64,000 nt of DNA from Alkalihalobacterium chitinilyticum (GTDB lineage Bacteria > Bacillota > Bacilli > Bacillales > Bacillaceae_F): positions 62,001 through 126,000 of the forward strand of contig NZ_JAOTPO010000007.1 in the NCBI RefSeq assembly GCF_029028005.1, read 5' to 3'. The translations under genes and the position numbers were made by a program. The notes under the pieces were generated by a model. The model did no database searches. It saw nothing but the letters and a program-made list of their open reading frames with translations, and was not told the DNA's origin. Positions 24,132 through 32,301 of the stretch are shown in pieces. Within the stretch, counting starts at the first letter, position 1. Every line of letters starts with the position of its first letter.

Positions 24132-25739
24132 ATGAGAATTGGTGGTTTAGCAAGTGGTATTGATACAGATTCGATGATCAGACAGTTGATGCAAGTAGAG
24201 CGACAACCATTAGATCGTTTTTTTCAACGAAAGCAAACGATCGAGTGGCAGCGAGATGCTTATCGAGAAATGAATACAAAATTAAAGGCATTAGAGGAAT
24301 CAGCGTTTGCAATACGGTTAACGGGAGCTTTTAATACGCGGGAGGCTGTTTCTTCTAACTCATCAGCCTTTACGGCTAGTGCAGCATCCACAGTACAAAA
24401 TGGTACGTACGAATTTAAAGTTAATCAAGTAGCTACTCGTACGAGGAATATTAGTACAGAAAACATCTCACAAGGTAGTTCAAAAGTTTCTGCTTCGGCA
24501 AAGCTGAACGATCAAACAGCAGCACTAGGAGAAAATATTAGTAGTTATGATGGGGACAAATTTACAATTACTACTTTTGATAGTGCAGGGAAAAGAGTAG
24601 ATAAGGAATTTACTATTGATACATCCAAATCTTTAAATGATTTATTTAAACAGATTAACGATGCCAAGCTTGGAGTACGTGCTTACTATGATAGTGCTTA
24701 TGACCGTGTAGTTTTTGAGAGAACCGATACGGGATCATTTGGACCGAAAGAAGGTCCTCAGCCTGAGTGGCAGATTGAATTCACAGGCGATACTGACTTT
24801 CTAACCGATGTTCTAAAAATCAATCAAGCATCTGAAGCAGCAGGGACAAAGGCAGAAGTCGAATTTCGAAATCCAGTGTTTGGTGCTGATGCAGAACCAA
24901 TTATCGTTACTCAAAACTCTAACCGCGTTACAATTGGTGGTTTGACGTTTAATGCCCTTCAAACGACAAATGGGTTTGAAACAGTGACCGTTTCTTCTAA
25001 TACTGATCAAGCGTTTGATAATATTAAAGCTTTTGTTGATAATTACAACGATACAATTGCGCAGATTCAAATTAGTTTAAATGAACCAAGACATCGAGGT
25101 TTCCCTCCATTAACGGATGAACAACGTCGCGAGTTATCAGAACGTGAAGCTGACTTGTGGGATGAGAGAGCAAAAAGTGGTTTATTACGAAGGGATCCCT
25201 TACTGACATCAATATTAACGCAAATGCGAAATGATTTATCGACTCCTGTTCAGACGTCAGGACGGTTTAATCAATTGTCTCAAATTGGGATTACTACAAC
25301 TAGTAATTTCCGCGACGGTGGACGATTAGAAATTGATGAAGCGAAACTTCGTCAAGCATTAGAAGACGATCCATCGGCTGTACATCAACTTTTTAATAAT
25401 GTAGCCGATAAATCATTAACGGACATTCCAAGAGCGGAGCGAACCGCTGATCAACGAAATCAAATTAACAATGAGACAGGCCTAGTTGGTAGAATACGTG
25501 CCAGTATTAATGACACAATGCAAAAAGTCACATCTCGTGCTGGTAACGAAAATCGGACAAATCAACAATTCACACTAGGTCGAGAACTTCTTGATGTTGA
25601 TAGCCAAATCGATCGTTTCCAACGTCGACTAGCCGATATCGAAAGCCGCTACTGGGCGCAGTTCTCTAGAATGGAACAAGCCGTCAACCAAGCCAATGCT
25701 CAAGGTGCACAACTGATGTCAGCATTTATGAACTTTTAA
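24132..25739 (+). CDS. fliD: FliD, filament cap protein
   Basis: 535 residues. N-terminal FliD domain (RIGGLASGIDTDSMIRQLMQ) and C-terminal FliD domain (GLVGRIRASINDT, SRMEQAVNQANAQGAQLMSA). It caps the growing filament and folds exported flagellin. RBS GTGTGGTG is weak, and coupling to flaG, whose stop is 16 bases upstream, is likely. Its export chaperone is probably FliT. Confidence 0.95.
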   Translation: MRIGGLASGIDTDSMIRQLMQVERQPLDRFFQRKQTIEWQRDAYREMNTKLKALEESAFAIRLTGAFNTREAVSSNSSAFTASAASTVQNGTYEFKVNQVATRTRNISTENISQGSSKVSASAKLNDQTAALGENISSYDGDKFTITTFDSAGKRVDKEFTIDTSKSLNDLFKQINDAKLGVRAYYDSAYDRVVFERTDTGSFGPKEGPQPEWQIEFTGDTDFLTDVLKINQASEAAGTKAEVEFRNPVFGADAEPIIVTQNSNRVTIGGLTFNALQTTNGFETVTVSSNTDQAFDNIKAFVDNYNDTIAQIQISLNEPRHRGFPPLTDEQRRELSEREADLWDERAKSGLLRRDPLLTSILTQMRNDLSTPVQTSGRFNQLSQIGITTTSNFRDGGRLEIDEAKLRQALEDDPSAVHQLFNNVADKSLTDIPRAERTADQRNQINNETGLVGRIRASINDTMQKVTSRAGNENRTNQQFTLGRELLDVDSQIDRFQRRLADIESRYWAQFSRMEQAVNQANAQGAQLMSAFMNF

Positions 25740-25758
25740 GTAAGGAAGGATGTTAAGA

Positions 25759-26154
25759 ATGGCAGTGAATAATCCGTATCAAGCGTACCAACAAAATAAA
25801 GCAACAACATCGTCACCAGGAGAACTTACGCTGATGCTCTATAATGGTTGTTTAAAATTTATGAAACAAGCAGAAATAGCCATTGAAACAGGAGATGTTC
25901 AAGCGCGAAACGTGAACTTAACGAAAGCGCAAAACATTATTCGTGAGCTTATGGTTACTTTAAAAACAAATACAGAGTTAGGGAAAAATATGATGAGTCT
26001 TTACGATTTTATCTTAAACCGTTTAGTAGAGGCTAATATTGAAAATAGTACAGCTAAGATCAAAGAAGCTGAAGAGTTCGTTATATCTTTCCGTGATACA
26101 TGGAAACAAGCGATCCAATTAGATCGTCAAAAACGCCACGGGGCACAAGGATAA
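25759..26154 (+). CDS. fliS: FliS, flagellin export chaperone
   Basis: 131 residues, helical. The motif NPYQAYQQNKATTSSPGELT and the YNGCLKFMKQAE helix identify FliS, which binds Hag before export. ATG 25750 is in frame but lies inside the AAGGAAGGA Shine-Dalgarno; ATG 25759 (MAVNNPYQ) matches the family. Confidence 0.95.
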   Translation: MAVNNPYQAYQQNKATTSSPGELTLMLYNGCLKFMKQAEIAIETGDVQARNVNLTKAQNIIRELMVTLKTNTELGKNMMSLYDFILNRLVEANIENSTAKIKEAEEFVISFRDTWKQAIQLDRQKRHGAQG

Positions 26155-26520
26155 ATGAATTCTGTAGTGGAAGACCTTTTTACCGTCACTGAGAAGCTTC
26201 ATTCGCTTTTACTACAACCTCTTCCAAAAGAAGACGACCAGCGCGATGGCTATATAGATGAAGTCGAAAAGCTTTTATCAGAAAGACAAGCTCTTATCCC
26301 AGCCCTTGGACGTGTCACACTTACGGCGGAAGATAAAGAAAAGGGAAGAGAACTTGTGGCTTTAAATCAGGAAATTGAACAAAGGCTCGCAGATAAGCAG
26401 AAGCAAATCAAAACGGATATTAACAACTTTAAGTTAAAGCAAAAGCAAAACAGAAAGTATGATAATCCGTATGACGGACCGACATTAGAAGGCGCGTTTT
26501 TCGATAAGCGCAGTATATAA
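26155..26520 (+). CDS. fliT: FliT, flagellar export chaperone
   Basis: 121 residues, predicted all-helical with a hydrophilic C-terminus. It starts at the ATG immediately after the fliS stop codon. Sequence conservation in FliT is low; the call rests on size, helicity and position after fliS. It probably serves FliD. In B. subtilis the next gene is hpf; here about 20 kb intervene. Confidence 0.85.
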   Translation: MNSVVEDLFTVTEKLHSLLLQPLPKEDDQRDGYIDEVEKLLSERQALIPALGRVTLTAEDKEKGRELVALNQEIEQRLADKQKQIKTDINNFKLKQKQNRKYDNPYDGPTLEGAFFDKRSI

Positions 26521-26533
26521 AAGGTAGAAATGA

Positions 26534-26579
26534 GTGCCAGGCACCTTTAATCCATTACTGTGATAAAGGTGCCTGGCAC
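26534..26579. repeat. Palindromic element, copy 4
   Basis: Perfect 16-base arms (GTGCCAGGCACCTTTA and complement) around loop ATCCATTACTGTGA, which resembles the loop of copy 1 (TCCATTTACTGTGT). Confidence 0.9.
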
Positions 26580-26600
26580 CATTTATAAGGAGTTACTTTT

Positions 26601-26828
26601 ATGAACAATTTTGGCTTTTGTGTGGAGTGTGGGAAGGTGAAAGAAAATAAGCAGATTTCCCACTGTAATGAATGCCATTCGCGTCACAGGGAGGTTTTTC
26701 ACGAGATTAAACTATATCTAATGAAATATCCTTCTGCAACAGCAATGGATATTGCCAATAACACAAATGTTAAGGTCGAACAGGTGATGCATTTTATTAG
26801 AGATGGTAAAATTCATGTTAAGTTTTGA
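26601..26828 (+). CDS. Short YvyF-like zinc-ribbon/HTH protein, 75 aa
   Basis: An N-terminal ribbon (CVECGKV...CNEC) is followed by a helix-turn-helix-like segment (SATAMDIANNTNVKVEQVMHFIRDGKI). This aligns in layout with the first half of YvyF at 15684 (ribbon, then VSEDYILQFIREG). It is probably a shortened paralogue with a regulatory role. RBS AAGGAG. Terminator follows. Confidence 0.7.
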   Translation: MNNFGFCVECGKVKENKQISHCNECHSRHREVFHEIKLYLMKYPSATAMDIANNTNVKVEQVMHFIRDGKIHVKF

Positions 26829-26855
26829 AAAGTAATGAACTTAATACTAGCTAGC

Positions 26856-26888
26856 AAAAGCACTTCACATAACGTGAAGTGCTTTTTT
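26856..26888 (+). terminator. Terminator after the YvyF-like gene
   Basis: AAAAGCACTTCAC/GTGAAGTGCTTTT perfect stem followed by T-run. Confidence 0.9.
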
Positions 26889-27376
26889 GAGTCAATATCA
26901 CTACTATTAAACTACTAACATTAGAGTTGGATGGACAAGACAAAACTATTACAATACCATAGCCATTGAGATTAGAAACCTAAAGACAGTTAGCAGGGGA
27001 ACTGTTCTTTTTTACTTAGCAAGAAGTCTATCTCTAACCCTTTGAATTTATTTAATTCAGTTATTGTATTTTGATATAGAGCTGCTACTAGGTACCCAGG
27101 AAGTCTTCTAGCCTTCTATTAAAACAATAAATAACATTTAAAAGTGTGAGCAAAGGAAATGATAAATTAGCTTACCGGTAATTTCAAAAAGCTTTAAGCC
27201 AAAAAACTTTTCTTAATAAACTTATATTCAAGTTTGATATGCTAAAAAGAATAGTACGAAAGATGTAGATTTTTGTATAAATTCCTTGTTAATCCGTTTT
27301 ATGTAAATTATAATGACTTTATATCTATTAACAAAGTTTTATCCAATAACTATTTTAATATAATGAGGTGAAATCC
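26889..27376. other. Upstream region of the chaperone-GTPase operon
   Basis: About 490 AT-rich bases without a credible ORF. The only clear signal is the promoter at 27286. This is the left boundary of the block that interrupts the fliT-hpf neighbourhood. Confidence 0.6.
27286..27314 (+). promoter_or_regulatory. SigA promoter of the chaperone-GTPase operon
   Basis: TTGTTA, 17 bases, TATAAT. The -10 is perfect and there is one main -35 mismatch region. It lies about 60 bases before the first gene. No SigD or competence signal is seen. Confidence 0.7.
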
Positions 27377-28456
27377 TTGAAAAGGGAAAAAAGAAAATCC
27401 TTCTTTGATAGTTTAATTAATAAAAATAAGCAAAAAGAGGATTCATTGGAAGCCTATACTGAGCCGGTAGACCAGCTAGAGGAACAGACAAAAGATGAAA
27501 TAGAATTAGAATTGGAAATAGAATTAGAACCCTCGATCGAAAAACTTGAAACCAATCACCTGGAAAACCCTCCTGTGGATGAAGAGATTTTTCAAATTCA
27601 TTCAAATGAAGATCATTTACTACAGACTGAAAAAGAAGAAGAGTCAGCACCTGAAGTTGAACTGCCTGCAGAGATGTCGAACATAGAAAATCAAAACATT
27701 GAAAACCCTCCATTAGAAAATAAAAGTGCCCAAGAAATCGAACACGACCCTGAAAGTTATGAAAAATCCACCTCAAGAATTGAACAGTTAGAGGCAAAGG
27801 TAAAAGAACTGACGGAAAGACTGGAACAAAAAGAGCAACCTAAAGCAGAGACTACAGAACCAGTATCAGAACCTGTAACTGAACCAGTACCAGAACAGAT
27901 TGAAGAACCCTTGCCTTACAACAATGAAACTCTTTTAGAAATACGATCCGAAATGACTAAATTACAAGAACTACAAAAATCATTAAACTCAGATTTTATG
28001 GCGAAGTTAAAATATGATCAACATAAGGAAAGTTTAATTGATCGATTACATAATGAAGTTCAAGAGTATAAGCAAGACCTTGTCAAAAGCACAATGATGC
28101 CGGTTATTAATGACTTAATTATGGTAATAGACGGCATTCAGAAATTGACTGAAAATCACCGTTCTTCAGAACAGCCAATTGACCCTGAGAAACTTCTGAA
28201 GCAAATGGAAATGATCACGGGTGATATTGAAGAAGTCCTCTATAGACAAGGGGTTGAACCCTACGAGAGCTTAGAAGAAACATTTAATCCGTTAAAACAA
28301 AAAGTCCACTCGACTGAAATGACTCAAGATGGAGATAAAGAAAAGAAGATTGCTAGAAGATACCGCAAGGGCTATGAATGGGATGGAAAGAATATTCGAA
28401 AAGAGTTTGTTTCTGTCTATACGTTAGATAAAAAAGCAAAAGTTAATTCTGACTAA
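27377..28456 (+). CDS. GrpE-like nucleotide exchange factor with acidic N-terminus
   Basis: About 359 residues. The first half is highly acidic and Pro/Glu-rich (low complexity, KELTERLEQKEQPKAETTEP). A coiled-coil segment follows, then a GrpE-like region (MPVINDLIMVIDGIQKL, EVLYRQGVEPYESLEETFNPLKQKV, RRYRKGYEWDGKNIRKEFVSVY). GrpE drives ADP release from Hsp70, and two Hsp70 genes follow directly. GTG 27368 is in frame, but the RBS TGAGGTG covers it; TTG 27377 is preferred. It is much longer than housekeeping GrpE (about 190 aa) and is a dedicated paralogue. Confidence 0.8.
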   Translation: MKREKRKSFFDSLINKNKQKEDSLEAYTEPVDQLEEQTKDEIELELEIELEPSIEKLETNHLENPPVDEEIFQIHSNEDHLLQTEKEEESAPEVELPAEMSNIENQNIENPPLENKSAQEIEHDPESYEKSTSRIEQLEAKVKELTERLEQKEQPKAETTEPVSEPVTEPVPEQIEEPLPYNNETLLEIRSEMTKLQELQKSLNSDFMAKLKYDQHKESLIDRLHNEVQEYKQDLVKSTMMPVINDLIMVIDGIQKLTENHRSSEQPIDPEKLLKQMEMITGDIEEVLYRQGVEPYESLEETFNPLKQKVHSTEMTQDGDKEKKIARRYRKGYEWDGKNIRKEFVSVYTLDKKAKVNSD

Positions 28457-28481
28457 ACACAATCAAAGGAGAGAAAGAATA

Positions 28482-30176
28482 ATGACTGAACAACTTAAAA
28501 AGGTATTTGGCATAGATTTAGGAACTACATATTCTTGTATTTCTTACGTAGATGAAAATAATAAAGCAGTAATTGTCTCTAATGCTGAAGGGGAAAGGAT
28601 CACACCATCTGTTGTCTATTTCGAAGAAGGTGGCAACAACATTATTGTCGGAGAAGCAGCAAAGGAAATTTCAAAAATGTACCCCGAAGAAGTCGTTTCT
28701 TTTGTTAAGCGTTCAATGGGGGACGAAAACTTTGTTTTCTTCCACGAAGATACAGAATATCGTCCAGAAGAAATATCGGCAAGAATTTTAAGAAAGCTAG
28801 TAAATGACGCACAGGAAAACCTTGGGGAAACGATAGAAGATGTCGTTATCACTTGCCCGGCTTACTTTGGAATAAACGAGCGTGAGGCTACGAAACGTGC
28901 GGGTGAAATTGCGGGTTTAAATGTCATTCAAATTATTAATGAGCCAACAGCAGCAGCGATCGCTTACGGTTTTACAGACAACCCAGACGACCAAGAGGAA
29001 AAGACTATTCTTGTTTATGACCTAGGGGGAGGAACGTTTGACATTACAATGATCAAAGTTTCTTCTGAAAAGATTGAAGTGGTCGTAACCGGTGGCGATC
29101 ACAACTTAGGTGGTAAAGACTGGGATGATACCATTATTAATTATCTCGTAGAGCAATACCATGAACAAACAGGAAAAGACGATGATATTTTACTAGATCC
29201 AGAGACTTTCCAAGAATTGCAATTGGCAGCAGAAAAAGCGAAAAAAACTCTAACTCAACGAACGAAAACTGGAATTGCATTTACACATGGTACGGATCGA
29301 GTAAAAGTTGAATTAACAAAAGAAAAATTCGAAGAACTGACAGCTCATTTGACGGAAAGAACGGTGAGTTTAACGAACTTAATGCTAGATGAGGCGAAGA
29401 AAAAAGGCGTAGAAGGTTTTGACGAAATTATCCTGGTTGGTGGTTCTACACGTATGCCACAAATTAGCGAAGCGATCACTAAAGAATTCAGTAAGCTTCC
29501 AGTAACCTTCGATCCGGATGAGGCCGTTTCAAAAGGTGCAGCTTTATTTGGGCATCAGTCGATTATTAAAGATGAAATCATTAAAATTTATAATTCGATG
29601 GCGACGGAAAACGAAGAAGGGCCGACATTTAGTCTTGGAAGTGATACAAGCACTGCGGATAAGGAAATGCTCGGTGAAGCAGCGAATGAAGTAGCAACGA
29701 AATTTAACTTCTCACTTGGTGGAGTGAAAAGTGCATTAAATAAAACCATTATTAATGTTTCCAGTAAAAGCTTCGGGATTGTTGCTTACAACGAAGATGA
29801 CGAACAAGTTGTATTTAACATTATTTATAAAAACGATCAAGTTCCGACAGAAGTAACAGAAACGTTTACAACAAGAGAAGATAATCAAGAAAATGTTGAA
29901 ATTACGATTAAAGAAAATGAAGTATCTGAACAACAGTTGGCTATAGAGGATGCAACTGAAATTGGCATGGCCTTATTAGATATGCCTCCTGGATTACCGC
30001 GTGGCTCAGAACTTGATGTGACTTTTAAATTAAACGAAGAAGGCCGTTTAGAAGTAACAGCAGTCGAAAGCACAGAATCACGCCAAGTCTCAACTACAGT
30101 TGAAACAAAGTCTGTTATCTCGGGTGAAGAGTTAGAAGCTGCGAAAGAACGCAGCAAAGCGGTTAAGGTAAGCTAA
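28482..30176 (+). CDS. Hsp70 (DnaK-like) chaperone, lid-less paralogue
   Basis: 564 residues. The ATPase domain is intact: FGIDLGTTYS, the EPTAAAIAYG loop, DLGGGTFDIT and ILVGGSTRMP. An atypical linker of about 60 residues (about 365-425) precedes a substrate-binding beta domain (SFGIVAYNEDDEQVVFNIIY...PPGLPRGSELDVTFKLNEEG). The helical lid is largely missing; the protein stops shortly after EAAKERSKAVK. It is therefore not the housekeeping DnaK (about 610 aa, with lid). It is likely served by the upstream GrpE-like protein, and the stop overlaps the start of the next Hsp70 (TAATG). Confidence 0.93.
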   Translation: MTEQLKKVFGIDLGTTYSCISYVDENNKAVIVSNAEGERITPSVVYFEEGGNNIIVGEAAKEISKMYPEEVVSFVKRSMGDENFVFFHEDTEYRPEEISARILRKLVNDAQENLGETIEDVVITCPAYFGINEREATKRAGEIAGLNVIQIINEPTAAAIAYGFTDNPDDQEEKTILVYDLGGGTFDITMIKVSSEKIEVVVTGGDHNLGGKDWDDTIINYLVEQYHEQTGKDDDILLDPETFQELQLAAEKAKKTLTQRTKTGIAFTHGTDRVKVELTKEKFEELTAHLTERTVSLTNLMLDEAKKKGVEGFDEIILVGGSTRMPQISEAITKEFSKLPVTFDPDEAVSKGAALFGHQSIIKDEIIKIYNSMATENEEGPTFSLGSDTSTADKEMLGEAANEVATKFNFSLGGVKSALNKTIINVSSKSFGIVAYNEDDEQVVFNIIYKNDQVPTEVTETFTTREDNQENVEITIKENEVSEQQLAIEDATEIGMALLDMPPGLPRGSELDVTFKLNEEGRLEVTAVESTESRQVSTTVETKSVISGEELEAAKERSKAVKVS

Positions 30177-32284
30177 TGGACAAAAACATGAGTTATCGAA
30201 TCGGAATTGACTTAGGTACAACTTTTTCAGTGATAAGTTATGTTGATGAACATGGAAAACCGAAAATTATTAAGAATGCTGAGGGGAAAACGACAACCCC
30301 CTCAGTCATCTACTTTGGTGGGACTGAACCTATAGTTGGAGATGAAGCAAAAGAAAGACAGGCATTTGGCGATACTGAAGTCGCTTCTTTCTTTAAGCGC
30401 TCTATGGGTGATGACTCTTTTGTAGAATTTTTTAACGATCAAGAGTACTCCGCAACTGATCTTGCGGCTATTGTCTTAAAAAAGTTAAAAAAAGATGCAG
30501 AGGCAGTATTAGGGGGAACGGTGAATGAAGCAGTCATCACCGTTCCTGCTTATTTTGAAAATAAACAACGATTAGAAACAATGCGTGCAGGTGAAATGGC
30601 TGGTTTAAAGGTTAGTGCGATTATTAATGAACCTACAGCCGCATCACTAGCCTATGGAATAGATCAAAGCGAAAATCAAACGTTAATTGTTTATGACCTC
30701 GGTGGTGGAACGTTCGATGTCACGATCGTTGAAGTATCGGCAGAACGAATAAGAGTGCTAGCAACCGCTGGAGATCATTCTTTAGGCGGAAAAGATTGGG
30801 ATGACCGTATTGTGTCATACGTTACGGAACAGTTTGAAGAAATACACGGGATTGATCCTCTTGCGAATTTTGAAACGATGAATGATCTAATTATTAAAGG
30901 GGAGCAAGCTAAGAAAACGTTAACGACTCGATCGACTACCTCTATTCCTATTGTATGTAACGGTGTAAAAGATCAATTCACGATCTCTAGAGAACTGTTT
31001 GAAGAGCTGACAGAGGATTTGCTTGAGAGAACGTGGAGCCTGACAAACCAAGCGCTTATTCAAGCGGATCTGCTTTGGGATCAAGTAAGTAATGTCCTGC
31101 TAGTTGGTGGATCTACACGTATGCCGATGGTTTCAGATTATATTCAAGCCCAAACAGGTTCGCCGCCTTTGAATGGAGTTCACCCTGATGAAGCTGTTGC
31201 ATTAGGGGCAGCCATTCAAGCAGAAATGTCACGTGCGGAAACGAAACGTCCTAAACTATCGTTAGGCGGTCAAAAGAAAATAGAAGATGTAATGAGTCAT
31301 AGTCTAGGGATGATTGCTATTAACAAGAACGGCGATCGTTATCTTAATTCCATTATACTTCCGAAAAATGTTTCGATTCCTTCAACAAGAAAGAAAACAT
31401 ATCAAATCGAAACGAATTCAGTTAGAAACAATAGTTTGGAAGTTTACACGACTCAGGGAGAGAGTAATAATCCACTAGAATGTACAATTGTCGGAAAATA
31501 TAAAATTCAGAATATCCCCCATAACCCAAACGGACTGGCTGTTCTAGAAGTTTCATATTCCTATGATGCAAATGGCGTTGTACAAGTAAGTGCAGAGGAT
31601 AAATCAAGCGGAGTTCTTTTACCAGCAAAAGAAGAAGAAGTTCCGAGTGATCTAAGTTGGTTGTCGCAAGCACCAAAGCAACAAGAAGAAGTTCTTGTAA
31701 AACCGCCGTTATCTGTATGTATTGCTTTAGATTTATCTGGAAGTATGGCAGGTGCACCACTGGCTGAAGCTCAGCAAGCCGCAAGAGAGTTTATCAATAA
31801 ACTCGACTTCTCAAATACAACTGCAGGTTTAATTGGGTTCTCCGATCGAACTTTGATTGTTCAAGACATGATTTCTGACCCAGAAGCATTGAACGATAGC
31901 ATTGATAGATACTCTTTACATTTCCACCAAAATGATACGGGTTTTGGTAACTTAGCAGAACCGTTTACCGATACAGTCCAACTATTGAAAGATAAGGAAG
32001 GTCATAAATTCCTTATCGTGTTAACGGACGGCTTGTGGTCTAATCAAACAAATGCGATTAAGCAGGCAAAAGCCTGTCACGACGAAGGTATAGAAGTTAT
32101 AGCCGTTGGATTTGGTAGTGCAAATAAAGAATTCTTAACAGAAATTGCGACGTCAGAAGAAAGTGCCTTGTTTACAAATCTCACAGAGCTCGTAGAATCC
32201 TTCTCAAAAATAGCCCAAGTATTAAGTGATCAAAATCTCTTGGCCACCAAAAAGAAAGCGGGCGGGTTAAGAATCTTTAGGTGA
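30176..32284 (+). CDS. Hsp70-von Willebrand factor A fusion protein
   Basis: 702 residues. Residues 1-350 form a complete Hsp70 ATPase domain (IGIDLGTTFS, EPTAASLAYG, DLGGGTFDVT, LLVGGSTRMP). A beta-rich substrate-binding-like region follows. Residues 510-690 form a vWA domain with MIDAS motif DLSGSMAG, a Thr in QNDTGFG and the Asp of VLTDGLW. vWA domains bind ligands through a metal ion, so this chaperone may have a built-in partner-recognition module. Overlap with the previous gene by one base indicates coupling. The fusion is unusual; vWA and Hsp70 are normally separate. Confidence 0.92.
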   Translation: MDKNMSYRIGIDLGTTFSVISYVDEHGKPKIIKNAEGKTTTPSVIYFGGTEPIVGDEAKERQAFGDTEVASFFKRSMGDDSFVEFFNDQEYSATDLAAIVLKKLKKDAEAVLGGTVNEAVITVPAYFENKQRLETMRAGEMAGLKVSAIINEPTAASLAYGIDQSENQTLIVYDLGGGTFDVTIVEVSAERIRVLATAGDHSLGGKDWDDRIVSYVTEQFEEIHGIDPLANFETMNDLIIKGEQAKKTLTTRSTTSIPIVCNGVKDQFTISRELFEELTEDLLERTWSLTNQALIQADLLWDQVSNVLLVGGSTRMPMVSDYIQAQTGSPPLNGVHPDEAVALGAAIQAEMSRAETKRPKLSLGGQKKIEDVMSHSLGMIAINKNGDRYLNSIILPKNVSIPSTRKKTYQIETNSVRNNSLEVYTTQGESNNPLECTIVGKYKIQNIPHNPNGLAVLEVSYSYDANGVVQVSAEDKSSGVLLPAKEEEVPSDLSWLSQAPKQQEEVLVKPPLSVCIALDLSGSMAGAPLAEAQQAAREFINKLDFSNTTAGLIGFSDRTLIVQDMISDPEALNDSIDRYSLHFHQNDTGFGNLAEPFTDTVQLLKDKEGHKFLIVLTDGLWSNQTNAIKQAKACHDEGIEVIAVGFGSANKEFLTEIATSEESALFTNLTELVESFSKIAQVLSDQNLLATKKKAGGLRIFR

Positions 32285-32301
32285 AAGGAGAAGTAGGTAT
32301 T

